This document shows positions 50,970 to 60,809 of a stretch of 64,000 nt of DNA, piece after piece. The translations under genes were made by a program, and so were the position numbers. Position 1 is the stretch's first letter. The number at the start of each line of letters is the position of its first letter. The notes beneath the pieces are model-generated. The model saw nothing but the letters and a program-made list of their open reading frames with translations. It ran no database searches and was not told where the DNA came from. Origin of the DNA: Bog-473 sp049513455 (GTDB taxonomy: Bacteria > Actinomycetota > Acidimicrobiia > Acidimicrobiales > RAAP-2); NCBI GenBank assembly GCA_049513455.1, contig JBEKWB010000002.1, forward strand, positions 62,001 through 126,000. The letters are read 5' to 3'.

Positions 50970-52259
50970 CTACCCCGCCAGACGGACCGGCATCAATCGG
51001 TAGGCGTTGTTGAAATTCGACTGCAGGCGAACCGGTTCGCCGGTGAGCTCAATGGACGGGAACGCCGCCAGGAGCTCCTCGAAGAAAACGCGGGCCTCCA
51101 GGCGGGCGAGGTGTACGCCCAGGCAGAAGTGCTCGCCGATACCGAAGGAGAGGTGGGGATTGGGGCTGCGGTGGATGTCGAACCGCTGGGGCTCGCCGAA
51201 GACCGTCTCGTCGCGGTTGGCGGAGGTGTAGTACAGGGCGACCTTCTGGCCGACGCCGATCGGCACCCCGTGCAGGGACGTGTCGTCGGTGGTCGTCCGG
51301 CGCATGTAGTGAACGGGATTGGCCCAACGGAGGATCTCCTCCACCGCTCCCGTGATGAGATTCGGGTCATCGCGGAGCTCGGCCAGTTGGGCCGGATGCT
51401 GGAGAAGTGCCAGGAGGCCTGACGACGTCATGGTCTTGGTCGTGTCGTTGCCCGCGCCGACGAGCTGTACGAAGAGGCTGGCGATGTCGGCGTCGGTCAT
51501 GCGCTTCCCGTCGAACTCCTCGTCGAGCAACACGGTAGTGAGGTCGGGCCGGGGCTCGTCGGCCCGCCGGTCAGCGATGAAGCCCATGGCGTACGCGGCC
51601 ATCTCGAACAGCGAGGCTTGATCGCCGGCACCCTCGACGTTGGGGTCCTGGCTGGACAGCATGCGCTCGGCCAGGCGGTGTACGGACGGCCAGTCCGCCT
51701 CGGGGAGGCCCATCAGCCGGCCCATGACACGGGTGGGCAACGGGGCGGCGACGTCGTGGATGAAGTCGAGATCAGGCCCGGCGTCACGCGCGTCACCCAT
51801 GATCCCACGGCAGATCGCCCGGACCTCGCCCTCCAGGCCTGCGATCACTTTGGCCTTGAAGCTGGGTGCGATCGGCCTCCGGTACGCCACATGGCGCGGC
51901 GGATCCATTGCCACGAGCATGTTGCGGCTCATCTCCAGGGTCTCCGGCGTGGCGTCCTCGAGAGTGATGCCGCCCTCGCTCGCCGAGAACAGGACCGGAT
52001 TACGTGAGGCGTGCACCACGTCGGCGTGCGTGAGCACGGCGAAGAAGCCGGGCTGCCCGTCCATGTCCTGCCACACCACGGGGTCGCTGCGACGCCACTC
52101 TGCCAGCAACTCATGCGGCGGGCCGTTGGTGAAGAGGTCAGGGTTCGCGAGCGTCTCGAGTCCGTTTCCCTGTGGCGGGTCGTGCTGTCGTTTCGGGCTC
52201 GCGTCGATGATCAGGTACCTCGCGTCGGCGAATCGACCGTACCACTCTGCAGTGTGCAC
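50970..52259 (-). CDS. Cytochrome P450
   Basis: A 429-residue P450 with I-helix VGAGNDTTKTM, ExxR in EEILRW and heme loop FGIGEHFCLGVHLA. The style (SGLLALLQHPAQLAEL, NNAYRLMPVRLAG at the end) is like CYP125/CYP142-type steroid side-chain or terpenoid P450s, but substrate assignment is not possible. GTG 52259; divergent by 12 bases from the alpha/beta hydrolase. Confidence 0.92.
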   Translation of the reverse strand: MHTAEWYGRFADARYLIIDASPKRQHDPPQGNGLETLANPDLFTNGPPHELLAEWRRSDPVVWQDMDGQPGFFAVLTHADVVHASRNPVLFSASEGGITLEDATPETLEMSRNMLVAMDPPRHVAYRRPIAPSFKAKVIAGLEGEVRAICRGIMGDARDAGPDLDFIHDVAAPLPTRVMGRLMGLPEADWPSVHRLAERMLSSQDPNVEGAGDQASLFEMAAYAMGFIADRRADEPRPDLTTVLLDEEFDGKRMTDADIASLFVQLVGAGNDTTKTMTSSGLLALLQHPAQLAELRDDPNLITGAVEEILRWANPVHYMRRTTTDDTSLHGVPIGVGQKVALYYTSANRDETVFGEPQRFDIHRSPNPHLSFGIGEHFCLGVHLARLEARVFFEELLAAFPSIELTGEPVRLQSNFNNAYRLMPVRLAG

Positions 52260-52271
52260 GCGCCACCCCTA

Positions 52272-53057
52272 GTGGACATCTACCATTTCGAGATCGACGG
52301 TCACAGAGGCGGAGAATTACCTGTGCTGGCAACAACTGAGCATCACTTCGATCGGCCCGACCTGCCGATCGTCGTCCTCGTCCACGGAGCTATGGATCGC
52401 TCGCGCAGCTTTCGGCGTGTCGTGGACCATCTCGCGGACCACAGAGTCGTGACATACGACCGTCGGGGCTATGGCGATTCGGTTGATGCCAAGCCGGCCT
52501 CAGGACTGCAGGACCATACGGCGGATCTCCTCGAAGTGATCGGCAACCGCCGCGCCACCGTTGTCGCGCACAGCGTGGCCAGCCACATCGCGGTGCTCGC
52601 GGCGATCCGGGACCCCGATCGAGTAGGCAGTATCGGGCTTTGGGAGCCGGCGGCTCCGTGGATGGACTTTTGGCCCGAGAAGGCTCGGCGGAGTGTTGCG
52701 AGAATCGCCGCGGCCTCGGATTCTGGTGACGTGGCTGAACGTGGGGTCATCGCCATGGCTGGCGAGGAGGCGTGGAATCGTCTCAGTGAAACCGCACGGC
52801 AGCAACGCCGTGCCGAGGGTGCGGCGTTTGTCCTCGACATGGTCTCGGGGATGGCGGCGCCCTACGACTGGGCGGACATTCGCGTTCCCTGCATCATCGG
52901 CTACGGCGCCAGTTGGCCGCACGTCGAGACCTCTCCCCAGCTGGCCCAAACCCTCGCGTGCCCGACGTTCACCATCGAAGAGGCATCGCATGTCGCTCAC
53001 CTGACCCATCCCGCCGAATTCGCCGAATTCGTCAGGCGCGCTGCCGCAGTTGCGTGA
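52272..53057 (+). CDS. Alpha/beta-hydrolase
   Basis: A 261-residue hydrolase. The oxyanion motif is LVHGAMDRSRSF, the nucleophile elbow AHSVAS (Ser in the place of GxSxG), and the catalytic His lies in EEASHVAHLTHP. It is probably an esterase or C-C hydrolase acting on a pathway intermediate. GTG 52272 is preferred over GTG 52323 since the residues between fit the fold; this is not certain. Confidence 0.85.
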   Translation: MDIYHFEIDGHRGGELPVLATTEHHFDRPDLPIVVLVHGAMDRSRSFRRVVDHLADHRVVTYDRRGYGDSVDAKPASGLQDHTADLLEVIGNRRATVVAHSVASHIAVLAAIRDPDRVGSIGLWEPAAPWMDFWPEKARRSVARIAAASDSGDVAERGVIAMAGEEAWNRLSETARQQRRAEGAAFVLDMVSGMAAPYDWADIRVPCIIGYGASWPHVETSPQLAQTLACPTFTIEEASHVAHLTHPAEFAEFVRRAAAVA

Positions 53058-53078
53058 GCACGCGGCCCACAGGTGTGG

Positions 53079-53849
53079 TCACGAAATCATCCCCTGAAGC
53101 ATTCCTCCGTCGACCAGGAGGTCGATACCGGAAATGAACGATGCACTCTCCGAGAGAAGGAATGCGACGACCGCCGCGACCTCAGCGGGTTGGCCGAGGC
53201 GCTCGAGAGGCGTCTTCTCCAGCATCAACTTCATGACCGGCTGTTGTTCCGCCTCTTGGCGACCCATCGGCGTGTCGATCAGTCCCGGCGCAAGCGAGTT
53301 CACCCGCCCGCCGCGGCGGCCCCACACCACCGCGGCCCGGGCGGCCACGGCTATGACGCCTCGCTTCGCCCATGCGTACGCGAGGCCGCTGTCCGGCAAT
53401 CGCTCCACGGCGGCATCGAGAAAGCCCGGTGCGCGAGGGTCGGACACGAGAGTTTGAAGCTCGGTATCCATCCCGTGCAGAGCGACTTGATACGCCGAGC
53501 TGGACGAGAAGCACACCGCGGCCGAGCCCGTTTCGACGAGGGGTTCGAACGCCTCAAGAAGCAGCGCTGTGCCCACAAGGTCGATCTCCAGAATGCGCCG
53601 GGGATGCGTCATGGTCGGTGACACTCCCGCGGCGTGCGCGAGGGCGCGGAACGAGCCGAGAGTTTGCACCTGGATCGCGAGAGCGGCCACGGCTTCCGGG
53701 TCGGAGATGTCGCACGCGATCCCCAGCGTCCCCTCGATACGCGGTGGTTCCAGGTCCACGGTGACGAGCTGATCCGTGGTGCCCCGCAGGCTCTCGACGC
53801 ACTGTCGGCCCATCCCACTCGCCGCGCCCGTAACCACGGTGACCGTCAT
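53079..53849 (-). CDS. Short-chain dehydrogenase/reductase
   Basis: A 256-residue SDR: VTGAASGMGRQCVESL, catalytic CFSSSSAY with Ser, YAWAKRG with Tyr/Lys, and FISGIDLLVDGGM at the end. The NAG motif is replaced by HAAGVS. The loop between the Ser and Tyr is long. ATG 53849 has TACAGT 7 bases upstream with no ribosome binding site, suggesting a leaderless message. It is transcribed away from the amidohydrolase genes with its own promoter. Confidence 0.85.
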   Translation of the reverse strand: MTVTVVTGAASGMGRQCVESLRGTTDQLVTVDLEPPRIEGTLGIACDISDPEAVAALAIQVQTLGSFRALAHAAGVSPTMTHPRRILEIDLVGTALLLEAFEPLVETGSAAVCFSSSSAYQVALHGMDTELQTLVSDPRAPGFLDAAVERLPDSGLAYAWAKRGVIAVAARAAVVWGRRGGRVNSLAPGLIDTPMGRQEAEQQPVMKLMLEKTPLERLGQPAEVAAVVAFLLSESASFISGIDLLVDGGMLQGMIS

Positions 53850-53906
53850 CCACATCACTGTAGACGGCTTCTACCGGACCCGACGCTCTTCGTCTTGACG
53901 CGTCCT

Positions 53907-55079
53907 TCAGCCGAGGTACGCCACGCAGTTGTCACGCATGATCTTGCGTTGTTCGGCTTCGGTGAACATATCGAGTTCCTTGACGTAGCCAGCGGGGTCG
54001 GCGAGACCTTCGCCGTGCGGCCAGTCGGAGCCGAAGAGGATCCGCTCCACACCGATCAGGTCGGCCAGCTTCTTGAGGTCCTCCTCGTAGTACGGGGTCA
54101 CCCACACGTTGCGCCGAATCGTCTCGACGGGATCCTCGCTGAAGACCCACGGCGTCTGGTTAGCCTGCTTGCGAAGGTGCTTTACGAGCTGGGCCACCCA
54201 GTCCGATCCGTTCTCCACACTCGCCACCCGCAACGTCGGGTGTCGAGTGAAGACACCGTCGACGATCATCGAGGCGATCGTGTCGTGGATTGCCCGATCA
54301 CCGATGAGGACACGTCCCAGGATGTCAGGGTCGCGGAAAGGCGCGAACCTCTCCGCACCGCCCCACGCCGCCGAGAACTGGTTGTATCCACTATCGCCGA
54401 GGTGGAAGGCGACAGGGATCGACGATTCGGCCAACTTTGCCCACACGGGGTCGTGAACTGGGTTGCCAAGTGACCGGCCCTTCCTGGTGCCTGTCGGTAC
54501 CGGTGCCGGCCGAACGTGCACGAGACGGACGCCGCGTGCGATGAGGGAGTCGATCTCGCCAAGCGCCCGGTCGGGATCGGCCAGCGAGATCATCGGGGCG
54601 GCGATGATCCGATCCTGATAGGAGAACCCCCAATCCTCCTCCAGCCACCGGTTGAACGCAGTGAGGCTCGCCATGGTGGCGTCGACGTCGTCGATCAACG
54701 CCTGCTCCACCCCGCAACCAAGCGTCGGGAAGAGCAAAATCGCGTCGAGTCCCTGCTCGTCCATTTTTGCGATGCGGGCATTGTGGTCACGGTACTCAGG
54801 GGAGATGGGAGCCACCTTTAGCATGCTCCTCGGATCCACTCCCTCGGGGACCTGACCACGGAACTGCTGATCCATGCATCCCGGAACGATCACCGGATCA
54901 AAAGTCGGGTTGGGAATGAACTCGTTGAGTCGCCCCCCGATCAGGATCTCGGTGTGCGACCCTTTCTTGACCACCTGGACGCCCCGGTGGGCGAACGTCG
55001 GGTCGAGATACCTGGTGAACGCGTCGAGCGGCTCGTAGTAGTGGTTGTCGGCGTCGAACGGCCTGTACTCCATACTCAT
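53907..55079 (-). CDS. Amidohydrolase-fold metal-dependent hydrolase/decarboxylase
   Basis: A 390-residue ACMSD-like amidohydrolase. FDADNHYYEP at the N-terminus, PVAFHLGDSGYN (His) and ILFGSDWPHGEGL (Asp) mark the metal site. Substrates in the family are hydroxylated aromatic or alicyclic carboxylates. ATG 55079 follows GAGACGG and is 7 bases after the upstream amidohydrolase stop. Distal gene of the Liv-transporter operon, so it likely acts on the imported compound. Confidence 0.85.
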   Translation of the reverse strand: MSMEYRPFDADNHYYEPLDAFTRYLDPTFAHRGVQVVKKGSHTEILIGGRLNEFIPNPTFDPVIVPGCMDQQFRGQVPEGVDPRSMLKVAPISPEYRDHNARIAKMDEQGLDAILLFPTLGCGVEQALIDDVDATMASLTAFNRWLEEDWGFSYQDRIIAAPMISLADPDRALGEIDSLIARGVRLVHVRPAPVPTGTRKGRSLGNPVHDPVWAKLAESSIPVAFHLGDSGYNQFSAAWGGAERFAPFRDPDILGRVLIGDRAIHDTIASMIVDGVFTRHPTLRVASVENGSDWVAQLVKHLRKQANQTPWVFSEDPVETIRRNVWVTPYYEEDLKKLADLIGVERILFGSDWPHGEGLADPAGYVKELDMFTEAEQRKIMRDNCVAYLG

Positions 55080-55086
55080 TGCCGTC

Positions 55087-55935
55087 TCAGCTCTCGAACC
55101 GGGAGAAGAAGAAGGCCTCGGAGTTGCCGAAGAGATAGTTGTCGAGGACCTCGTCGGGGAGGTCGAGTTCCGTCGCCTCCTTGACCGTCCGGGAGATCGA
55201 GAGTACGGGCGAATCCGACGCAAACATGATCTTGTCCTTTCCGCGGGTGCGCATGTAGTGCAGCAACGATGCGGGCAGATGGCGTGGCGCCCATGCCGAG
55301 GTCATAAGCCGGAGGTTCCTGTACTTGATCATGAGTCGGATAGCCGTGTCCCACCAGGGGTCGGCGCCGTGGATCATGCAGAGCTTGAGCTCCGGGAACC
55401 GCACGCACACCCGGTCGAGGTAGATGGGATTCTGGACCTCTCCGGGGATCGGCGGCCCGGGAAGTCCGGCGTTGAGGCAGAGAGGGATGTCGAGCTCACA
55501 CGCCTTGGTGTACAGCGGGAAGTACACAGCGTTGTCCGGCGCGTACATACCGTCGCCCCAGAAGCTCGGGCCGACGGACAGATAGGCCACCGGATTGCTG
55601 GCCACGAAGGACTCCAGGGCCTTGAGTGTCGGCATCGGCCTGAGCAGGTCGTGGCCGCCCAATCCCATGAAGAACCGATCGGGGTGCTGCTCGGCAAAGG
55701 CGGTCGCCCGCTTTGACGGCTGCTTGATGTTTGTCATGATGATGGCCCGCTGGACGCCGTTGGCGTCCATCTCGTCCAGAAGCTCGGGCAACTCACGGCT
55801 TTGGAACATGGAGCTGTCCGCCCGGAAGTAGTCCTCCTTGACTCGGACCATCCAGTCCGGCTGGACATTGTCGCCCATGTCAACGTTGATCAATAGGTCG
55901 TTGGCCCGTCGTGCCGTGCTCATTATCGGTTCCAT
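55087..55935 (-). CDS. Amidohydrolase-related protein with degenerate metal site
   Basis: A 282-residue protein of the same fold. Kept are IHGADPWW (His) and IMFASDSPVLSI (Asp). The N-terminal HxH of the family is missing: the region reads NVDMGDNVQPDWM. It may therefore lack the usual metal centre or be a partner subunit of the neighbouring amidohydrolase. ATG 55935; 21 bases after LivF. Confidence 0.8.
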   Translation of the reverse strand: MEPIMSTARRANDLLINVDMGDNVQPDWMVRVKEDYFRADSSMFQSRELPELLDEMDANGVQRAIIMTNIKQPSKRATAFAEQHPDRFFMGLGGHDLLRPMPTLKALESFVASNPVAYLSVGPSFWGDGMYAPDNAVYFPLYTKACELDIPLCLNAGLPGPPIPGEVQNPIYLDRVCVRFPELKLCMIHGADPWWDTAIRLMIKYRNLRLMTSAWAPRHLPASLLHYMRTRGKDKIMFASDSPVLSISRTVKEATELDLPDEVLDNYLFGNSEAFFFSRFES

Positions 55936-55956
55936 TTCCCCTTCGGGTAGAGAGTT

Positions 55957-56679
55957 TCAGGGTGAAGCAACTAACTCAGACGAGGCGAGATAGGTGCTCT
56001 CGATCTCCTCGATTCGCCCCGCGAGCTCCGACGCCGAACCGGAGACAGCGACCTGCCCGTTGCTGATCACGTAGGCCCGATCGGCGACCTGGAGGGCATC
56101 CCGGGCTCGCTGCTCGACGAGGAGCACACCGGCACCCCGGTCAGCCGCGGCGCGCAATGCAGCGAGCAGGCGAACGCATATGAGCGGCGCGAGACCGAGG
56201 GACAGCTCGTCGGCGAGGAGGACCGTGGGTTGTGCCGCCAAGGCTCGGGCCAGAGTGAGCATCTGCTGCTCGCCTCCGGACAGGAGACCGGCCCTGCGGT
56301 GCAAGAGACGCTCCAGTTCGGGAAACAGCTGGAGGCAGGCATCACGGCTCTGGCCGCCGAGGCGAAGATTCTCCGCTGTCGTCAGCCCCATGAAGACCGA
56401 GCGATCCTCGGTGATGAGGCGCATGCCCTCGCGGACCCTCTTGTGCAACGGAGCAGTGGTCGGGCGCCCCTTTAACCAGACTTCTCCACCCGACGGCTTG
56501 AGCTGACCGCTCAAAGCCCTCACGATTGTCGTCTTGCCCGCCCCGTTGACTCCGAGCAGGGCCACGACCTCCCCCGAATGCACCACCAGGTCCAGGTCCT
56601 TGACGACCTCGACGGCACCGTAACCGGCGCTCATCTGCTTGGCCTCGAGTACCGGCGTGCGGTCTCTGTCGTTGGTCAT
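55957..56679 (-). CDS. livF: LivF-type ABC transporter ATPase
   Basis: A 240-residue ATPase with Walker A LGVNGAGKTT, signature LSGGEQQM and Walker B VLLADELSLGLAP. It is the second nucleotide-binding subunit of a branched-chain-amino-acid-type importer. ATG 56679 overlaps the fused permease/ATPase stop by 4 bases. With the fused protein and the binding protein at 59.5-60.7 kb it completes one transporter. Confidence 0.92.
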   Translation of the reverse strand: MTNDRDRTPVLEAKQMSAGYGAVEVVKDLDLVVHSGEVVALLGVNGAGKTTIVRALSGQLKPSGGEVWLKGRPTTAPLHKRVREGMRLITEDRSVFMGLTTAENLRLGGQSRDACLQLFPELERLLHRRAGLLSGGEQQMLTLARALAAQPTVLLADELSLGLAPLICVRLLAALRAAADRGAGVLLVEQRARDALQVADRAYVISNGQVAVSGSASELAGRIEEIESTYLASSELVASP

Positions 56680-59420
56680 CGGTTCCCCTGACTACTCGGC
56701 GGGCCTGGTGACGTCGGCGCCAGAATTGGGGCATCATCATCTCCGTCAGCAGCCCCGAGGTAGGCAGCGACGACGGCCGGGTTCTTCCGGATCTCGGCTG
56801 GCGTGCCGTGCCCGATCATCACGCCGAAGTTCAATGCGACGATCTGGTCACATGTGCGGAGAACCATGTCGACGTTGTGCTCGATGAGCAGGACAGCGAT
56901 TCCCAGGTCGCGCGCCAGCCGCCGGATTATGTCGGACAGGGCGGTCGCATCAGCGGGACCCAACCCGGCCGCTGGCTCGTCGAGCAGCAGGACAGACCCG
57001 CCTCCTGCGACAGCGCGGGCGACCGCCAAACGTCGACGTTGGGCGTAGTTCAGGTCGCGCGCATGAGAGGCGAGCCGCCCGTCGAGTCCGAAGTCCGACA
57101 CTGCGTCACCGGCCACCCCGTCGAGCCGAAGAACACCGGGGTGGAACAGGTCGGTCAGGTAAGCCCGTCGATCCCGACTGTCGCTCGCCGCCACCACGTT
57201 CTCCTCCACCGACAGGTCGTCGAACAGCTCGAGGGACTGGAACGATCGGGCGAGGCCGGCCCGGGCCCTACGCTCGGGGGCCCAGCCGCTCATGTTTTCT
57301 CCGCCGAGGAAGACGCTGCCCCCACTCGTCTTGACGAATCCGGTGATGGCGTCGATGGCCGTGGACTTTCCGGCCCCGTTCGGGCCGATGAGGCCGAAGA
57401 CCTGACCGGGGGCCACTTCCATGGACAAGCGATCCAAGGCCAGTGTCCCTCCGAACTGCACCGACACCTCCTCCAGGCGCAAACCCTTGCGCGCCACCAC
57501 CCGCTCGGTGGAGTGAGAGGACATGAGCACAGTCTGCCGCGGCCTGGTCGGCACCCGACGGCGTAGGGCAGCCAGCCACCCGGCGTTCATCTGCTCGGTC
57601 AACGCCGACATACCGTTCGGGAAGTAGGGCAGGAACACCAACAGGAGCGCTCCCGCGAGGATCGAAAGCCACTCGGCTGCGTTGCCGCCGAGGAAGGAGA
57701 AGATCTGCGTCAGAAGGGCGTTCGGCTGATAGCCGCTGGCGATGAGCGGTCCCCCGAGGTGGCCGACTCCGCCGAGCACGGCAGTCTCGGTGAGCGAGAT
57801 AGAACTGAGACCGAGGAAATTCGTGAAGTCCGGCGCCGGCAGGTAGAAGGCGAAGAGCACGCCGCCGGCCGCGGCGATCATCCCGGCCAGTACAAAGGCG
57901 TACGTCTTGGCCCCTGACACCGAGATCCCCATCGCCGCCGCCGCCCGCTCATTGGTGCGAACCGCGATGAGGCGCCGTCCCGCCCGTCCCCGCCGGAGGT
58001 TGGCCACCATCAGCCCGAGACCGACCAGGACGACGAGGGTCAGCGTGGCGAACCGCTTGGGGTACTCGAGACCTCCCACCGCCAGACCGAAGATTGTGGG
58101 ATTGTCGGTGTTGTAGCCGTTGATCCCGCCCGTGTAGTTCTGGTTGGTGAAGAACACCGCCTCGAGAGAGAAGGCCAGGCCCAGGGTCACTATGGCCAAC
58201 GCCGCCCCCCGGGTCCGCACTCCGGCAGCGGCGATCACCGCCGCCACCGGGACCGCCACTGCGATCCCGACGAGGGCGGCGAGAAGGAAGGGCCAATGAT
58301 GGCTCGAGTACAGCCAGGCCGATATCAGTGCGCCGATGCCGGCCATGCCCATCTGGGCCAGCGAGATCTGGCCGGCGTAGCCGGTCACCACGACCAGCGA
58401 GAGGAGGACGACGGCGAAGAGCATCTGGTACTGCAGTGCCACCAGCCAGTCGAACGGTAGGGCGACCCAAATGCACAAGAGGCTGAGCACTGCGGCGAGT
58501 GCGACCAGGTACGGCGGTACCCTCCCCGATCCGACCGAGGGCATCCGCCCGAATGCCTCCTCCCGGCCGGCGATCGAGCGACCGCGTAGGAACAGGATGA
58601 CGGTGACGAAGATGAACGGAACCGCCGTGCTCCAGCCGGGAGACGACACGTAGCGGGTCACCTCCGACTGGGCGATCCCGAGGGCCAGACCGGCGATGGT
58701 CGTGATCGGAAACGAAGAGAAGCCCCCGATGACCGCCGCAGCGAGGATCGGTATGACGATGAGCGAGAGGTTCTCACTGCTCAGGCTGGTGATCGGGACC
58801 AGGAAGATCGCCGCCAATCCGCCCAGTGCTGCGCCTATGGCCCAGTTGGCGACGGCGATCACGTCCGGGGAAATCGCCAGCGCCCCGGCGGCAGTCGGGT
58901 TCTCGGCGACGGCCGATGTGGCCAGCCCGAACCGGGTGTATTTGTACACGGCCCACAGGACGACTGTGAGGACGATGACGATGCCGAAAATGCACAGCCG
59001 GTCTTCACCGATCGGAGCACCGAAGATCGTCACCGAGTTCGTCGGCAGGATCGACGAGACCGGGCGACCGGCCGCACCGAAAATGAGGAGCACGGCTTCC
59101 TGGGTCACCAGGAGGAGAGCCAGGGTCGCCACGACCTTGATCAGGTTCGAGGCATCCCTGAGCCGGCGGATGACCAGGTAGTAGAAGGCGGCCCCGAGCG
59201 CAGCGGACGTGAGCAGTCCGGCGGGGATAGCCAGGAAGTCGGTGACGTGCCAGTTCTGATGCACCTCGTAGAACACGTAGGCGGCCATCATGCCCATGAC
59301 CCCTTGGGCGAAGTTCACCACCTTTGATCCTCGGAAGACGAGGACGAGCCCGACGGCGGCGAGGGCGTAGAGAGAACCCGCACCGAGGCCGATTACGGCG
59401 AAGCGAAAGATGGTGGTCAT
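56676..59420 (-). CDS. LivH-LivM-LivG fusion (two permeases plus ATPase in one chain)
   Basis: A 914-residue protein. Residues 1-290 are LivH-like (about 8 membrane segments, GSKVVNFAQGVMG), 300-605 LivM-like (GYAGQISLAQMG, ALAIVTLGLAFSLE), and 645-895 the LivG ATPase. Walker A GPNGAGKST is at 679-687 and Walker B LLLDEP near 811. The signature motif is degenerate (LNYAQRRR instead of LSGGQ/LSYGQ). The normal family has three separate genes. ATG 59420. The start of the chain is preceded by the binding-protein gene. Confidence 0.92.
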   Translation of the reverse strand: MTTIFRFAVIGLGAGSLYALAAVGLVLVFRGSKVVNFAQGVMGMMAAYVFYEVHQNWHVTDFLAIPAGLLTSAALGAAFYYLVIRRLRDASNLIKVVATLALLLVTQEAVLLIFGAAGRPVSSILPTNSVTIFGAPIGEDRLCIFGIVIVLTVVLWAVYKYTRFGLATSAVAENPTAAGALAISPDVIAVANWAIGAALGGLAAIFLVPITSLSSENLSLIVIPILAAAVIGGFSSFPITTIAGLALGIAQSEVTRYVSSPGWSTAVPFIFVTVILFLRGRSIAGREEAFGRMPSVGSGRVPPYLVALAAVLSLLCIWVALPFDWLVALQYQMLFAVVLLSLVVVTGYAGQISLAQMGMAGIGALISAWLYSSHHWPFLLAALVGIAVAVPVAAVIAAAGVRTRGAALAIVTLGLAFSLEAVFFTNQNYTGGINGYNTDNPTIFGLAVGGLEYPKRFATLTLVVLVGLGLMVANLRRGRAGRRLIAVRTNERAAAAMGISVSGAKTYAFVLAGMIAAAGGVLFAFYLPAPDFTNFLGLSSISLTETAVLGGVGHLGGPLIASGYQPNALLTQIFSFLGGNAAEWLSILAGALLLVFLPYFPNGMSALTEQMNAGWLAALRRRVPTRPRQTVLMSSHSTERVVARKGLRLEEVSVQFGGTLALDRLSMEVAPGQVFGLIGPNGAGKSTAIDAITGFVKTSGGSVFLGGENMSGWAPERRARAGLARSFQSLELFDDLSVEENVVAASDSRDRRAYLTDLFHPGVLRLDGVAGDAVSDFGLDGRLASHARDLNYAQRRRLAVARAVAGGGSVLLLDEPAAGLGPADATALSDIIRRLARDLGIAVLLIEHNVDMVLRTCDQIVALNFGVMIGHGTPAEIRKNPAVVAAYLGAADGDDDAPILAPTSPGPPSSQGNR

Positions 59421-59526
59421 ACCCTAACTCCGCTCAAAAGTGAACGATGGAAGGCCTCGGTATCGCGTAAGAGAGGGTCCACTGGATGCCGAGGACGTGA
59501 TCAGTCGACGGGTGCGTTCGTCTCTG

Positions 59527-60672
59527 TCACCCGACCGCACGGTCGAGCTCGGTGCCCACGTTGATCCAGCCGCTGGGATCGGTGAGGTGGCCGCTCTCGA
59601 TCTTGTACGTCTGGATGTTGGTGTCGAAGTCTCGGCGGTCGTTCGCCGGGCCCCGGGGGATCATCGAGATGGGCGGAATGATGCCGTCGGTATTGGCATC
59701 GCGGAGTTGGTTGAGAGCCTTCAGCATGGAGGAAGCAGTGACAGGCCCCTTGACCTTGGCCGCCGCGTCCAGGACTATCTGGGCGAAGACGTAGCCCAGC
59801 AATTCTGTCTGTTGCACCGCAGCGGACGGATCATAGGCCTTGATCTTTTTCGTGACGGCCTTGATCGCCGGGGTTGAGAATGTCGGGTCCGGGCTGCTCA
59901 CCACCTCGAGCAACCCGTTGGCGAGAGAACCAAGGGACGAGATGATCTGCGGAGTGACGATGATTCCGGGAACGATCACCGGAACCTTCAGGTCGGCTTG
60001 GTGCACGGCAGTGACCACCTGAGTGATCTGCGCGGGCAGGCTCACCTCGGCGATGCACTGCACACCAGCGCTCTTGATCGTGGCGATCTCGGCGGTCACG
60101 TCAGGAGTTTCGATCGGGAGGTACGAGGTCGTCACCGACGTCCACGGCTCCGCCTTCGAAACCTGCGTCTGGTAGATCTCGGCGCCTTCAGTAGCGACGA
60201 AGCCGAGCTTGCGGCAGCCCTGCTTGTAAAGGGCTACGGCCATGCCGGCGAACAGAGCCGGGGCACCGCTGGTCTCGAACGACACGGGAGAGGTGCCGTC
60301 GGTGACACCGATAACCGGGATACCCGCCTGGTTGGCGAGGGTCTCGTCGACCTGGTGGGCGGCCATGATCACCGCGACATGGTCCTGGACAGCCTCGTGC
60401 TGGCAGAGCAGATTGCCGGCGTCCGTGCCCTTGTCGTCGCAGACGATCAGTTTTGCCTTGGTGCCATGAAAAGCAGCCTGAAAGGCTGGGGTTGACGTGC
60501 CTGTCGTCGACAGCTGTGCCCCTGAGAGGATGTTCTCCAACATGACCGAATAGGTCGATCCCCCCGAACTGGACGCAGAAGCACTGCCTGAGCTGCACAG
60601 AGCCACAACCAGAGACATGGCCAGGCCGAGCACGGCGAAGCTTCCAAGGCGAGCGTAAATGGGCATTCGCAC
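59527..60672 (-). CDS. Liv-type ABC substrate-binding protein
   Basis: A 381-residue exported receptor (Peripla_BP_6). GTG 60672 follows GGGGGGAT. The signal is SFAVLGLAMSLVVALCSSG, with an imperfect lipobox (VALC). The ligand domain includes CDDKGTDAGNLLCQHEA and HQVDETLANQAGIPVIGVT. It is the receptor for the fused Liv permease 106 bases downstream; the operon context suggests the ligand is an organic acid rather than an amino acid. Confidence 0.85.
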   Translation of the reverse strand: MRMPIYARLGSFAVLGLAMSLVVALCSSGSASASSSGGSTYSVMLENILSGAQLSTTGTSTPAFQAAFHGTKAKLIVCDDKGTDAGNLLCQHEAVQDHVAVIMAAHQVDETLANQAGIPVIGVTDGTSPVSFETSGAPALFAGMAVALYKQGCRKLGFVATEGAEIYQTQVSKAEPWTSVTTSYLPIETPDVTAEIATIKSAGVQCIAEVSLPAQITQVVTAVHQADLKVPVIVPGIIVTPQIISSLGSLANGLLEVVSSPDPTFSTPAIKAVTKKIKAYDPSAAVQQTELLGYVFAQIVLDAAAKVKGPVTASSMLKALNQLRDANTDGIIPPISMIPRGPANDRRDFDTNIQTYKIESGHLTDPSGWINVGTELDRAVG

Positions 60673-60727
60673 CTGTGATCCCCCCTACGACACGACCAAG
60701 CCAGCGGCTGGGCCTGAATTATCGCTC

Positions 60728-60790
60728 ATAGTACAACATTTTCGCGTGTTAAATAGTTTAACATATTGATGTTTCGATACTGATGTTTCG
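60728..60790 (-). promoter_or_regulatory. Promoter region of the transport operon with palindrome and direct repeat
   Basis: On the minus strand TACTAT (60733-60728) lies ~55 bases before GTG 60672. Upstream is a perfect inverted repeat GTTAAA-TAG-TTTAAC (60748-60762) and a direct repeat TGATGTTTCG at 60767-60776 and 60781-60790. The AT-rich character and dense symmetry suggest operator sites, perhaps for the TetR protein at 62.6 kb. Confidence 0.5.
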
Positions 60791-60809
60791 CAATCAATCA
60801 CACGGACGT

